From Selenomonas sp. TAMA-11512 (GTDB taxonomy: Bacteria; Bacillota; Negativicutes; Selenomonadales; Selenomonadaceae): a DNA stretch of 64,000 bases. The stretch covers positions 744,001-808,000 of the forward strand of contig NZ_AP029018.1 of the NCBI RefSeq assembly GCF_037076525.1. The letters are read 5' to 3'. Made by a program: the position numbers and the translations under genes. Under the pieces are notes generated by a model. It was not told the origin of the DNA and searched no databases. It saw only the letters and a program-made list of their open reading frames with translations. Below, one piece after another: positions 8,715 to 17,304 of the stretch; position 1 is the stretch's first letter; each line of letters opens with the position of its first letter.

Positions 8715-9887
8715 TCAGGCCTCTCTTTCTTCGCGGGCAATCTCTTCCAGCGCGCTCGCAAGAATCTCCTTGGCCTTATCGGACAGAGGCTCCTGCGTCA
8801 TACCTTTGAAGAAGTCGCTGAAAATCTCCTCGTCGCTTCGCTGGAGCGATTCGCGCCCCGCGGGGACGCTCGGCTCCTCCGCGTCCGCCCTGCGCTCAGA
8901 CGAAAGCCGCCGGATGGGCAGGAGATTCGGGAAGTGCTCCGCCAGTCTCGTGTGCGCGTTCAGGACGGGATGTTCATCTTCGAGCTCAAAGGAGATGAAG
9001 TCATTGCTCTTGGGCAGGCTGAGCAGGTGTTCAAAGAGACCGCGTTCGACGCGCACGTCGCGCGGAGCGGTCAAGGGGATCGCGCTCGTCGTGACCTTGC
9101 CGTCGGCATCCAGATCGACGACAGTGACGCTCTTTTCCTGCGCGGCTTCGTTGGCGGAATACTTCATGAGGGAGCCGCTGTAGCGGATCTTCGGTTCGCC
9201 GGCGGCCTGCGCACCGTGCAAGTGCCCCAGGCACGTGTAGCTCCAGGGGAGAAAGTTCGTATAGGAGACATTGTCGCTGCCGCCTACGCTCGTAGAAAGC
9301 GCCTTTTCCGAACCGGAGGCGGAGGCGCCCGCGACAAACGCGTGCGCGAGTAAGACGGAACGGGTATTCTTCGGGATGCGCTCCGCGGCCGCGCCGGCAA
9401 GAACCTCCATGGCGGCGTTGAAGTCACGCCCCGTCTCGGCGTCCATGGCGTGATTGATATCCGCCGGGTCATGATAGGGGAGAAGAGTGACGGCGACCTT
9501 GCCATAGGTGTCGTCGAGCAGGACGGGCGACAGGATGGAATCGATGGACGCCTTTGTGACGGCGCCGCGGACGAAGAGACCGCTCGCCTCCAGGAGCGCG
9601 CTGCCGAAGCCGACACGCGTGCCGTTGTCATGATTCCCCGCGATGCAGCAGATGCGGACGCCTTTCTCACAGACGAGCTTTGTGATGATCTCGTCAAAGA
9701 GGGCGACCGCTTCCGGCGGCGGCGCGGCGCGGTCGTAGATGTCACCCGCGATCATGACGCATTCAATCCCTTCATCGTCGATGATGTGAAGGAACTGATC
9801 GAGCAATATGCGCGACTGATCATCCGTCAGGCGATGTCCGTAGAATATCTTGCCCAGATGCCAGTCGGCTGTGTGTAAAAATCGCAT
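8715..9887 (-). CDS. sbcD: exonuclease SbcD (Mre11-like nuclease)
   Basis: The 390-aa metallophosphoesterase partner of SbcC, with 3'-5' exonuclease and hairpin endonuclease activity. Motifs are in order: H-T-A-D-W-H-L-G-K at residues 5-13, G-D-I-Y-D-R near 49, G-N-H-D-N-G near 83, L-P-Y-H-D-P, and G-H-L-H-G near 220. The C-terminal third is the capping domain that docks onto SbcC. I chose ATG 9887, preceded by AAAGGAGA and starting M-R-F-L-H-T-A-D-W-H. A longer in-frame extension reaches into the inverted-repeat element upstream and is not real coding sequence. Confidence 0.95.
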   Translation of the reverse strand: MRFLHTADWHLGKIFYGHRLTDDQSRILLDQFLHIIDDEGIECVMIAGDIYDRAAPPPEAVALFDEIITKLVCEKGVRICCIAGNHDNGTRVGFGSALLEASGLFVRGAVTKASIDSILSPVLLDDTYGKVAVTLLPYHDPADINHAMDAETGRDFNAAMEVLAGAAAERIPKNTRSVLLAHAFVAGASASGSEKALSTSVGGSDNVSYTNFLPWSYTCLGHLHGAQAAGEPKIRYSGSLMKYSANEAAQEKSVTVVDLDADGKVTTSAIPLTAPRDVRVERGLFEHLLSLPKSNDFISFELEDEHPVLNAHTRLAEHFPNLLPIRRLSSERRADAEEPSVPAGRESLQRSDEEIFSDFFKGMTQEPLSDKAKEILASALEEIAREEREA

Positions 9888-9922
9888 GCCGTGTGTCTCC
9901 TTTACGCGTGGGGCTGATGATA

Positions 9923-10090
9923 TATAGGAAACACTGATAAATGCAGCACAGCCATCTTGGCGTATCTTTTCCGCCCTCTCTTTGTCGGCAAATCCTCCAC
10001 AGAGCACCACTCTGCGTTCGGTTTGCCTCCTTGATAGGACGCAAAATCTACACCGATCTGACAGACTTCATTTTATCAGTGTTTCCTATA
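9923..10090. repeat. 168-bp element with perfect 19-bp terminal inverted repeats (long copy A)
   Basis: The left end 9923-9941 (TATAGGAAACACTGATAAA) is the exact reverse complement of the right end 10072-10090. The interior is non-coding and about 90 per cent identical by eye to the copy at 58514-58679. If the outermost TA pairs are target duplications, the element resembles a small non-autonomous transposon (MITE) of the IS630/Tc1 type. It occupies most of the gap between the divergent sbcD and HAD genes. Confidence 0.85.
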
Positions 10091-10176
10091 ATTCGTGCCG
10101 TCAGGCGTGAAATCCTGTTTTTCTGAGGAATCACGCATACAATGAAGTCTGTCGGACGACCAAATGAGAACGAGTA

Positions 10177-10205
10177 TTGCGGCGGACGGGGCAGTATGCT
10201 ATACT
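10177..10205 (+). promoter_or_regulatory. promoter of the HAD/PHP gene pair, with palindrome over the -10
   Basis: TTGCGG at 10177-10182, 17-bp spacer, TATACT at 10200-10205. The palindrome GCAGTAT-GCT-ATACTGC (10191-10207) covers the -10 box and may be an operator. Confidence 0.7.
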
Positions 10206-10264
10206 GCAAGGGGCGGAAGGCTCCGAATTTTTTGAAACAGATACATGCAAGGAAAGGCGGCACG

Positions 10265-11071
10265 ATGGCGAAAATCAAATATATCTTCAGCGATCTGGAC
10301 GGGACACTCCTCGATGCGGAAGGGCAGCTCCCCGCGGATTTAGGCGATCTGCTCGCCGATCTCGATGAGAGAGGCGTGAAGTTCATCCCGTCGAGCGGCC
10401 GGCAGTACGCCGCGCTTCGCTGCCAGTTCGCGGAGTGGGCGGATCATCTGACCTTCTTGGCGGAAAACGGCTCTCTCGTCATGTCGAACAACGCGGAAGT
10501 CTTCGCACGGACCATGCCTCGCGAGACGGCAGACGAGATTCTTACATATGCGGATCGGAATCCTTTGGCGCATTCCGTTTACTGCGGCAAGCGGATGGCC
10601 TATGTCAAGAGCCGTGATGAGGTGTTCTTTGCCGAGATGCGGAAGTATTTTACGCAGTTTGAGATCGTTGATGATTTCCGTGAGGCGACGGACGAGTGCC
10701 TCAAGATATCCGTCTGCGAGCCATTGCACGCGAACGCGGAGAAGAATATCTATCCGGATTTTGAGCGATTCGCGAAGGGCCTGCAGGTCATTGTGGCGTC
10801 TGACTATTGGCTTGACGTCATGGTGCCGGGCAGCAACAAGGGCGCTGCCGTCCGCACACTGCAGGAAAAGTGGGGCATCCGGCCGGAGGAATGCCTTGCC
10901 TTTGGCGATTATCTGAACGATGTGGAGATGTTCGAGGCAGTCGGCACGAGCTACGCGATGGAGAACGCGCATCCGCTCCTCAAGGAGCACGCGACGGACA
11001 TTGCACCGCTCCACACGGAAAACGGCGTCATTGAAACCATCCGCGAGCTGATGAAAGAGGGCAGAATCTGA
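10265..11071 (+). CDS. Cof-type HAD-superfamily hydrolase
   Basis: A 268-aa class IIB haloacid-dehalogenase phosphatase (Cof/YbjI-like), acting on small phosphorylated metabolites such as sugar phosphates. Motif I is D10-L-D12-G-T, with Asp10 as the expected nucleophile. Motif II is S-S-G-R near residue 44. The lysine of motif III lies in G-S-N-K-G near 200, and motif IV is F-G-D-Y-L-N-D near 220. The start ATG 10265 has AGGAAAGG upstream. The stop overlaps the next start by one base (TGATG), so the two genes form an operon. The substrate is not predictable. Confidence 0.9.
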   Translation: MAKIKYIFSDLDGTLLDAEGQLPADLGDLLADLDERGVKFIPSSGRQYAALRCQFAEWADHLTFLAENGSLVMSNNAEVFARTMPRETADEILTYADRNPLAHSVYCGKRMAYVKSRDEVFFAEMRKYFTQFEIVDDFREATDECLKISVCEPLHANAEKNIYPDFERFAKGLQVIVASDYWLDVMVPGSNKGAAVRTLQEKWGIRPEECLAFGDYLNDVEMFEAVGTSYAMENAHPLLKEHATDIAPLHTENGVIETIRELMKEGRI

Positions 11072-11919
11072 TGAAGTTGGACTATCACCAGCACTTGGAA
11101 TACGGCAGCTACGAGCTGGATTACGCGCAGGGATTTTTGGAGACGGCAAAGGAGCGCGGTCTCGTCGAGATCGGCTTCTCGGAGCATACGCACACATTTG
11201 TGGAGTTTGAGCACTTCTACTACGACGACCTGATCCTGGACGATTCCTTCATAGGGAGCTTTCAGCAGAAGTGGCTCAAAAAGAACAAGTTCAAGTATAC
11301 CGTGGACGATTACTTCGCGTTCATGGAGGCGTGCCGAGAGCACTTCCCCGTCAAGACGGGCATCGAAGTGTGCAACTTTCAGGATCAGCAGGCGGTGGGC
11401 GAGCTCCTCGGCAAGTACGACTTTGACTACATCATCGGCTCCGTGCACTTCCTGCGCGGCTGGGCGTATGACTCGTCGGAGATCAAGGCGGAGTGGGACA
11501 GACGCGACCTGCGGGGCATCTACGAGCAGTACACCGAAGAGGCGGAGGCGCTCTGCGCGGCGGGGCACTACGACATGCTGGGGCATCCGTTCAACATACG
11601 ACTCTATCAATACTTTCCCGACTTTGACGTGACGCCGTACCTGCAACGTGTCGTTGAGGCGATGCGGAGGGCGGACATGGTCGTCGATGTCAATACGGGG
11701 ACACTCTACCGCTATCCCGTCAAGGAGATTTCGCCCTACGGCGACTTCATGCGGCTGGCGCACGAGGCGGGGCTGCCGGTCACGATCAATTCCGATGCGC
11801 ACAGACCGACGGATTCCGGCGCATATCACGATATGGCTGTGGAGTACGTTCGTGATTTCGGCTATACGGAGACCGTCCGGTTCACGAAGCGGAAGAGAGA
11901 GATCGTGCCGCTGTCCTGA
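11071..11919 (+). CDS. PHP-family histidinol-phosphatase-like hydrolase
   Basis: A 282-aa PHP-domain enzyme most like HisJ/HisK-type histidinol-phosphate phosphatases. Metal ligands are visible as D-Y-H-Q-H near residues 4-8, F-S-E-H-T-H near 35-40, G-I-E-V near 96, G-S-V-H-F near 123, G-H-P-F-N near 170, and N-S-D-A-H near 238. No other histidine genes are nearby and the upstream partner is a HAD phosphatase, so a role in histidine synthesis is only a family-level guess. It is translationally coupled to the HAD gene by a one-base overlap. Confidence 0.82.
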   Translation: MKLDYHQHLEYGSYELDYAQGFLETAKERGLVEIGFSEHTHTFVEFEHFYYDDLILDDSFIGSFQQKWLKKNKFKYTVDDYFAFMEACREHFPVKTGIEVCNFQDQQAVGELLGKYDFDYIIGSVHFLRGWAYDSSEIKAEWDRRDLRGIYEQYTEEAEALCAAGHYDMLGHPFNIRLYQYFPDFDVTPYLQRVVEAMRRADMVVDVNTGTLYRYPVKEISPYGDFMRLAHEAGLPVTINSDAHRPTDSGAYHDMAVEYVRDFGYTETVRFTKRKREIVPLS

Positions 11920-11928
11920 TAAAAAGTC

Positions 11929-11957
11929 TTGCCAAACAGAACCGTTTGCGCTATACT
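11929..11957 (+). promoter_or_regulatory. promoter of ssrA
   Basis: TTGCCA at 11929-11934, 17-bp spacer, TATACT at 11952-11957, 34 bases before the mature tmRNA 5' end. Confidence 0.8.
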
Positions 11958-11990
11958 GTTTCCACGCAGAACATTGCTTTTGCACCCTTC

Positions 11991-12342
11991 GGGGACGTAA
12001 AGGTTTCGACGGGGGCAGATGGGGCATGAGAAGCGAGCCGGGGGGTCATCATCCCGTCAGTAAGGTGAAAACTTTTATTAAACATAAAAGCAAACGAAGA
12101 TTACGCTTTCGCCGCTTAAGGCGACCGCTTTCCGGCCGGCTCCCACTCGGACGGAAAAGCGGCAAAATGTGGGATACTGCACGCTCGATGCTTGAGAGGG
12201 CGTTCGGGAACTCTTTTCAGGCTCGGATGACGACAGCCCGTCTGCAGGCAGTCCGATTCCTAAAAACAAATGCAGACTGCGCTCGGAGAAACTGATGCAA
12301 CAATGCTTTCGGACAGGAGTTCGATTCTCCTCGTCTCCACCA
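11991..12342 (+). ncRNA. ssrA: transfer-messenger RNA (tmRNA)
   Basis: A 352-nt tmRNA that rescues stalled ribosomes and tags the incomplete protein for degradation. The 5' end GGGGACG (11991-11997) pairs with CGTCTCC (12332-12338), giving the tRNA-Ala-like acceptor. The discriminator A and encoded CCA end at 12342, and the T arm with TTCGATT is present. The tag frame begins at the resume codon GCA (12090) and reads A-N-E-D-Y-A-F-A-A before TAA at 12117-12119. The hydrophobic A-F-A-A end suits ClpXP-type recognition. GC-rich pairings between the tag and the 3' half correspond to the pseudoknot region. Confidence 0.97.
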
Positions 12343-12349
12343 GAGACAG

Positions 12350-12390
12350 TACAGACACTTTTGCCGCGGCAGAGGTGTCTGTTTTTTGTT
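12350..12390 (+). terminator. terminator of ssrA
   Basis: Stem ACAGACAC/GTGTCTGT with a 14- to 16-nt loop (12351-12382), followed by a T run at 12382-12387. Confidence 0.9.
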
Positions 12391-12424
12391 TCCCATGTTG
12401 ACATCGTATTGTATAATGGATTAA

Positions 12425-12468
12425 ATAAGGATGCGTCAAGACGGTGGGAATGCATGCATCCGTGCTTT
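12425..12468 (+). repeat. short derivative of the dispersed inverted-repeat element
   Basis: GCGTCAAGACGGTG ... GCATCCGTGCTTT resembles the end sequence of the long elements at 9923-10090 and 58514-58679. It lies in the 5' leader of yicC. Confidence 0.4.
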
Positions 12469-12516
12469 CATAAATACGGCGGATACGATGGAGAAAACAG
12501 CGGACGAGGTGATGAG

Positions 12517-13398
12517 ATGCGAAGCATGACAGGGTTCGGCAGCGCCGTCCATGAAGACGAGGACTGCCGTCTGCAGATCGAGATAAAAGCCGTCAATCAT
12601 CGTTTTTTGGACGTGACATTCTACATGCCTCGAAGCCTCGCCCCTTATGAGCAGGCGATGCGGCAACGTCTCAAGGAGCGCGTTGCCCGCGGCAAGGTCG
12701 AGGTGTATATCTCCTTCATCGACCGCCGCGAAAAAGAGAGCGAAGTGCGCGTGGATGCGGGGCTCGCCGGGAGCTACAAAAGAGCCCTGACGAAGCTTGC
12801 CGAAGAGCTCCACGTGCCGCTGAACATCGACGCCAAGCTCCTCGCCGACTATCCGGATGTACTCAAGGTCGAAGAGATCAACGAGGATTTTCCCGCCCTC
12901 AAGGAGCTCCTGCCGGATACGCTCTCCCGTGCCGTCGATGCCTTTATCGCCATGCGGGAGACGGAGGGCGAGCATATCGCGCGGGATTTTGCCGAGCGGC
13001 TTGCCGCGCTTCGGCGCTGCCGCGAAGAGCTCGTCGCGCTGGCGCCGCGGATTGTCGAGAATTACAGGACACGTCTCGAAGAGACGCTTGAAGAAGTGCT
13101 TTCCGCGCACGAGACGGAGCTGGACGCGGCCCGCCTCGTGCAGGAGGTCGCGATCTATGCCGAGCGCGTTGACTACCATGAAGAAGTCGTCCGCCTCGAG
13201 AGCCACTTCGCGCAGTTTGAGCAGCTCATGACAGCCGATGCTGCCGTCGGGCGTAAGCTCGACTTCCTCATGCAGGAGATGAACCGCGAAGTCAATACCG
13301 TGGGCTCCAAGGCGAGTCATGCCGACGCGGCGCACATCGTCGTCGACATGAAGGGCGAAGTCGAGAAGCTCCGCGAGCAGGTACAGAATATAGAGTAG
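12517..13398 (+). CDS. YicC-family endoribonuclease
   Basis: A 293-aa YicC/YloC-family protein. E. coli YicC is reported to be an endoribonuclease that promotes small-RNA decay. The N-terminal M-R-S-M-T-G-F-G is the family hallmark and fixes the start at ATG 12517. The N-terminal YicC_N domain covers roughly residues 1-155. The C-terminal DUF1732 domain follows, ending with the typical E-M-N-R-E-V-N-T-V-G-S-K-A and V-D-M-K-G-E-V-E-K-L-R-E-Q-V-Q-N motifs. It is the first gene of the conserved Firmicutes cluster yicC-remA-gmk-rpoZ-coaBC, with remA starting 9 bases later. Confidence 0.93.
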   Translation: MRSMTGFGSAVHEDEDCRLQIEIKAVNHRFLDVTFYMPRSLAPYEQAMRQRLKERVARGKVEVYISFIDRREKESEVRVDAGLAGSYKRALTKLAEELHVPLNIDAKLLADYPDVLKVEEINEDFPALKELLPDTLSRAVDAFIAMRETEGEHIARDFAERLAALRRCREELVALAPRIVENYRTRLEETLEEVLSAHETELDAARLVQEVAIYAERVDYHEEVVRLESHFAQFEQLMTADAAVGRKLDFLMQEMNREVNTVGSKASHADAAHIVVDMKGEVEKLREQVQNIE

Positions 13399-13407
13399 AG
13401 GAGAGCC

Positions 13408-13692
13408 ATGGACATCAAGCTTTTGAATATAGGCTTCGGAAATGTTGTCTCCGCGCAGCGCGTCATCGCCATCGTAGGGCCCGAATCCGCCCCCATCAAG
13501 CGCCTTGTCCAAGAGGCGCGCGATCAGGGCAGACTCATCGACGCGACCTACGGCAGGCGCACACGAGCCGTCATCATTGCCGACAGCGACCACGTCGTCC
13601 TGTCCGCCGTCATGCCCGAGACCGTCGCGAGCCGCATCACCGATGAGGGCGCGGCAAAAGGGGAGAAGCGTACAAAGAAGGAAGATACGTGA
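13408..13692 (+). CDS. remA: RemA-family DNA-binding regulator (DUF370)
   Basis: A 94-aa protein matching RemA, the Bacillus ring-forming DNA-binding activator of biofilm-matrix and osmoprotection genes. The conserved N-terminus [10 protein letters not shown] and the internal [12 protein letters not shown] segment are clear. The final residues ([11 protein letters not shown]) form a charged tail. GAGGAGAG stands before ATG 13408. Its position between yicC and gmk is the conserved Firmicutes arrangement. Whether it controls matrix genes in this organism is unknown. Confidence 0.92.
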   Translation: MDIKLLNIGFGNVVSAQRVIAIVGPESAPIKRLVQEARDQGRLIDATYGRRTRAVIIADSDHVVLSAVMPETVASRITDEGAAKGEKRTKKEDT

Positions 13693-14288
13693 TGAAGGAA
13701 GGATTGTTAATTCTCGTCTCCGGACCGTCCGGTGCGGGCAAGGGAACGATATGCAGGAAGCTGCTCGATGAGCTGCCGTCGCTTTCCTACTCCATCTCGG
13801 CGACGACAAGGCAGATGCGTCCGGGGGAGAAAGACGGCGTCAACTACTATTTCAAGACCGTCGAGGAATTCGAGACGATGATCCGGCGGGACGGACTTCT
13901 CGAGTGGGCGAAGGTCTATGATAATTATTACGGGACGCCCATAGAGCCGATCAGGAAAGTCCTTGCGGAAGGCAGGGATATCCTCCTCGAAATCGATACG
14001 CAGGGCGCGCTCTCCGTCATGGAGCGTTTCCCGGAGGGCGTCTACATCTTCATCCTGCCGCCCTCCATGCAGGAGCTGGAACGCCGCATCCGCGGGCGAG
14101 GCACGGAGGCGGAAGACATCCTCCAAAAGCGCCTCCATGCCGCTAGGAAAGAGATCGATGACGGCAAAAAGTACAAGTACGTCATCATCAATCGCGAAGT
14201 CGATGATGCCGTTGCCGAGATCAAAGCCGTTCTGACGGCGGAAAAGCGTCTCATCAAGCGAAACGCGGCCCTCTTTGAAAGAATATAG
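13692..14288 (+). CDS. gmk: guanylate kinase
   Basis: A 198-aa essential nucleotide-salvage enzyme phosphorylating GMP to GDP with ATP. The P-loop G-P-S-G-A-G-K-G lies near residues 10-17, and the GMP-binding segment S-A-T-T-R-Q-M-R-P-G-E and G-V-N-Y-Y-F follow near 35-55. ATG 13692 overlaps the remA stop by one base (TGATG). A GTG one codon earlier is a possible alternative start with the same Shine-Dalgarno AAGGAAG. The length is normal for bacterial Gmk. Confidence 0.96.
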   Translation: MKEGLLILVSGPSGAGKGTICRKLLDELPSLSYSISATTRQMRPGEKDGVNYYFKTVEEFETMIRRDGLLEWAKVYDNYYGTPIEPIRKVLAEGRDILLEIDTQGALSVMERFPEGVYIFILPPSMQELERRIRGRGTEAEDILQKRLHAARKEIDDGKKYKYVIINREVDDAVAEIKAVLTAEKRLIKRNAALFERI

Positions 14289-14319
14289 AATTTGCACACA
14301 GGAAAGGTCGAATGCACTC

Positions 14320-14532
14320 ATGGATATGGTCAACCCCTCAATCAACACCCTGCTCACAAAGGTAGACAGCCGATATACGCTCGTCGTCCTCGCCGCGAAG
14401 CGCGCGCGTGAGATCCTCGACGGCGCCGAGCCGAAGGTCAGGGAAATATCTACAAAGGATGTCACAAACGCCCTGGAAGAAATTGCCGAGGGCAATATCC
14501 GCTTTGAGCGGAAAGCGACGGGGATTAAGTAA
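14320..14532 (+). CDS. rpoZ: RNA polymerase omega subunit
   Basis: A 70-aa omega subunit that stabilises the RNA polymerase beta' subunit. It begins M-D-M-V-N-P-S-I-N-T-L-L and contains the family's S-R-Y-T-L-V-V-L-A-A-K-R-A-R-E segment and the later K-D-V-T-N-A-L-E-E-I motif. ATG 14320 is preceded by AGGAAAGG with slightly long spacing (12 bases). An in-frame start further upstream would overlap gmk and add unrelated residues. A short inverted-repeat element begins directly after its stop codon. Confidence 0.93.
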   Translation: MDMVNPSINTLLTKVDSRYTLVVLAAKRAREILDGAEPKVREISTKDVTNALEEIAEGNIRFERKATGIK

Positions 14533-14590
14533 GGGAATCTCTGATGAAATCCGTGCCGAGATGGCCGGGCTGAATGCATCAGTGATTCCC
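14533..14590. repeat. 58-bp short inverted-repeat element abutting rpoZ
   Basis: GGGAATCTCTGATG at 14533 and CATCAGTGATTCCC ending at 14590 are imperfect inverted repeats. The interior (GCCGAGATGGCCGGGCTG) resembles the end of the long elements. It looks like a minimal derivative with two ends and almost no centre. Confidence 0.65.
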
Positions 14591-14695
14591 GAGGCTTCCT
14601 CTCCGTCATATACAGACTTCCGTCGCGAAGCCGTCTCAGCGCAGCCGACAGAGAGCGAAGCGTAGCGGTGATCAACCCGGATAGGAGGAATACGC

Positions 14696-15919
14696 ATGCT
14701 GCATGGAAAAAAAGTCGTCTTGGGCGTCACGGGAGGCATTGCCGCCTACAAGGCGGTCGAGCTTGCCGGCCGCCTTAAAAAGCAGGGCGCGGAAGTGCAC
14801 GTCATTCTGACAGAAGGGGCGAAGAACTTCGTCACCGAGCTGACCTTCCGCGAGATCACGGGGCAGCCCGTCACATCGACCATGTGGGGCGAAGTGGCGA
14901 ATTTTCAGGTAGAGCATATCGCTTTGGCGCGGCTTGCCGATTTTGTCATCGTCGCGCCGGCGACGGCGAACTTCATCGCGAAGGCGGCGCACGGCATGGC
15001 GGACGATATGCTGACGACGACGCTTCTGGCGACAAGAGCGCCCGTCTACTTCGCTCCGGCGATGAATACGGCGATGTATGAGAACCCCATCACGCAGGAG
15101 AACATCGAACGCCTCATCCAACAGGGCTGGCGCATGATTGAGCCCGAGACGGGCATGCTTGCCTGCGGGACAATCGGCGCGGGACGCCTCCCCGAGCCTG
15201 AGGATATTGTGCAGGCGCTTATCGAAACAGAGGGCGTGCAGGAGACCTTGGCGGGCAAGCGATTCCTTGTGACCGCCGGCGGCACCCTTGAAGCCGTCGA
15301 TCCCGTGCGCTTTCTCGGCAACCGTTCCAGCGGCAAGATGGGCTACGCCATCGCTGAGGAAGCGGCGCGAAGAGGGGCGTTCGTCACGCTCGTGTTCGGC
15401 GCGACCGTTGCTCTGCCCGCTCCCGACAGCCCCCTCGTTACGACCGTCCGCGTCGAGTCCGCGCAGGACATGCGCGAGGCGGTCCTCAAGGCGAGTGAGG
15501 GCGCCGACGTCATCATCAAGGCGGCTGCCGTCGCCGACTATCGCGTGAAGGAGATCGCCGCCGACAAGATAAAGAAAAACGACGAAGTGCTGACACTCGA
15601 GCTCGTCAAGAATCCGGATATCTTAAAAGAACTCGGCGAGAAGAAGAGAGCAGGGCAGATTCTCGTGGGCTTTGCCGCCGAGACGCAAAATTTGCTCGAC
15701 TACGCGAGTGATAAGCTGCGGAAAAAGAACCTTGATCTGCTCGTCGCCAACGACGTCAGCCGGAAAGATGCGGGCTTTGCGAGCGACTACAACGAAGTGA
15801 AGCTCCTGTATGCCGACGGGCGCATCGAAGACATCTCTCTGCAGCCAAAATCAAAAATCGCCCGGATCCTGCTGGATCGTATAGAGGATCTGTGTGCCGC
15901 CGCGCCGGTTCCCTTTTGA
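14696..15919 (+). CDS. coaBC: bifunctional phosphopantothenoylcysteine decarboxylase / phosphopantothenate-cysteine ligase
   Basis: A 407-aa fusion catalysing two successive steps of coenzyme A synthesis. The N-terminal FMN flavoprotein domain CoaC (about residues 1-185) shows G-V-T-G-G-I-A-A-Y-K, the substrate-binding P-A-M-N-T-A-M-Y-E-N-P and the catalytic cysteine segment M-L-A-C-G. The C-terminal CoaB ligase domain (from about 190) shows G-G-T-L-E, R-F-L-G-N-R-S-S-G-K-M-G and the K-I-K-K-N-D motif. TAGGAGGAA precedes ATG 14696. It ends the yicC-coaBC cluster and is convergent with the HD-GYP gene. Confidence 0.96.
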   Translation: MLHGKKVVLGVTGGIAAYKAVELAGRLKKQGAEVHVILTEGAKNFVTELTFREITGQPVTSTMWGEVANFQVEHIALARLADFVIVAPATANFIAKAAHGMADDMLTTTLLATRAPVYFAPAMNTAMYENPITQENIERLIQQGWRMIEPETGMLACGTIGAGRLPEPEDIVQALIETEGVQETLAGKRFLVTAGGTLEAVDPVRFLGNRSSGKMGYAIAEEAARRGAFVTLVFGATVALPAPDSPLVTTVRVESAQDMREAVLKASEGADVIIKAAAVADYRVKEIAADKIKKNDEVLTLELVKNPDILKELGEKKRAGQILVGFAAETQNLLDYASDKLRKKNLDLLVANDVSRKDAGFASDYNEVKLLYADGRIEDISLQPKSKIARILLDRIEDLCAAAPVPF

Positions 15920-16001
15920 GAGACAGCGAAAGCGGGCGTTCCGTGCAATAGAACGCGTGCGGAGTCAGCGCGGACCGCGATTCGACAAATCATACGCAGG
16001 C

Positions 16002-16035
16002 AATAAAAAAAGAGCCGAAAGGCTCTTTTTTTATT
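16002..16035. terminator. bidirectional terminator between coaBC and the HD-GYP gene
   Basis: AATAAAAAAAGAGCC (16002-16016), GAAA loop, GGCTCTTTTTTTATT (16021-16035): a perfect 15-bp stem with T runs on both strands between convergent genes. Confidence 0.95.
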
Positions 16036-16042
16036 GGGCAGA

Positions 16043-17113
16043 TTATTTCGGATTGTACTCCACAATCTTGATGTTCTTGTGATCATTAAGGTCGATGAGA
16101 TCATCCTGCGTGATGCGGATGAGCGGATAGGCGGCAAAATCACCCGGATACGAGATGAGCGTACCCTGCAGACCATTCGACAGCGTGACCGTCGAGCCGA
16201 GGAATACCGCTTTGATATTCGTGAGGAACGGGATGCAGACAGCCGGGTCCAGCTTGCTGAACATATCCTCCGTGATCCTGGCAATCGCCGAGAACGGCGT
16301 CTCCTTGACATAGCCCTCACGCTCCGTCGTGATGTTGTCATAGATATCGGCGACGGCGATGATGCGCGCGTACTCATGGATATCCTTGCCCGTAAAGCCG
16401 AACGGGAAGCCCGAGCCGTCCATCCGCTCATGATGCTGCAGCGCCGTGAGTTTGATGCCGTCCGCAAGATCCTTATTCGAAGCTAAGAGATCGTGCCCGT
16501 CCGTCGTGTGCCGCATATAGGCGTCGAGATCCTCGCCCTTCAACGTCGCGATATTCTTCTCGAGGAGACGCTTCGTGAACTTCGACTTGCCGATGTCGTG
16601 CATGAAGCCCGCCATGACGACTTCCTGCGTCTTCTGCTTGTCAAAGCGAAGCCATTTCGCTATGACGCCTGCGAGAATGGAGACGCGAAGCGAGTGATTG
16701 TAGACATCGTTCGCGAGGTGATTGAGCTCGTAGAGATAGTCGATCGCGCCGCTCTGCTTTGCCATGGGGGCGATGTCCGACTGAATCATGTGCTCCGTCT
16801 TCTTCACCGTCTCCGCGGGAATCTCTCCATCCTTGGCGACCGTGTCAAAGATGTCCTGCGCTGTGTGCACGACTTCCGAATACTGCGCGACAAACGCGTG
16901 GCTGCGTGTCAGCGGCTCGCCGACGAGCGGTGTGGCATTGAGCTCATAGTCGTCCTTGATGTAGACGGCAGGGACATTCAAAAAGCCGAGACGCGTGATG
17001 TGCGGCTTGGTCAGGACCGTGTTCTCTGAAAGAACGACAATCATATTGTCATTGACAATGGTGCGGGCAAGTGTCATTCCGGGATGCAGATCTTCTATCG
17101 ATACGGCTTTCAA
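16043..17113 (-). CDS. HD-GYP-domain cyclic-di-GMP phosphodiesterase-like protein
   Basis: A 356-aa protein with an HD-GYP domain at about residues 125-300. His140 lies in Y-N-H-S-L-R-V, the HD pair is 172-173 in H-D-I-G-K-S-K, H202 and the H-H-E-R at 227-230 follow, and the GYP-equivalent motif is D-G-S-G-F-P (232-237) with Phe for Tyr. The family hydrolyses cyclic di-GMP or related dinucleotides. The N-terminal 110 residues are the small DUF3391-like domain often found before HD-GYP, and the last 60 residues resemble no named domain. It starts with TTG 17113 behind AAGGAGG spaced 8 bases. It is soluble with no sensor domain. The nearby flgE genes and degenerate GGDEF gene suggest a motility or c-di-GMP context, which is inference. 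Confidence 0.88.
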   Translation of the reverse strand: MKAVSIEDLHPGMTLARTIVNDNMIVVLSENTVLTKPHITRLGFLNVPAVYIKDDYELNATPLVGEPLTRSHAFVAQYSEVVHTAQDIFDTVAKDGEIPAETVKKTEHMIQSDIAPMAKQSGAIDYLYELNHLANDVYNHSLRVSILAGVIAKWLRFDKQKTQEVVMAGFMHDIGKSKFTKRLLEKNIATLKGEDLDAYMRHTTDGHDLLASNKDLADGIKLTALQHHERMDGSGFPFGFTGKDIHEYARIIAVADIYDNITTEREGYVKETPFSAIARITEDMFSKLDPAVCIPFLTNIKAVFLGSTVTLSNGLQGTLISYPGDFAAYPLIRITQDDLIDLNDHKNIKIVEYNPK

Positions 17114-17304
17114 AGGGTACGCCTCCTTATAGAACAGTAGACATAAAGCTGCCTATTCTCTCTTTTTCCTTTTGGTAGTATTTCTCTATGAAAGCCGAAA
17201 AATCCTTTAATATGAAATGAAAAAAATAAAGTAAGCCGCCGTGCGCTTTCGCTCCGCTCGGCACAAGGCGTCCGCCACAGTCTCGCGTGCATTTTGCCGC
17301 GGGA

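Noticed and set aside
12295-12516. N-terminal extension of yicC from 12295
   Set aside because: It would run through the tmRNA 3' end and its terminator; the family N-terminus M-R-S-M-T-G-F-G starts at 12517.
17110-17292. 60-aa open frame upstream of the HD-GYP gene
   Set aside because: Contains the HD-GYP Shine-Dalgarno region and has no start signal of its own.
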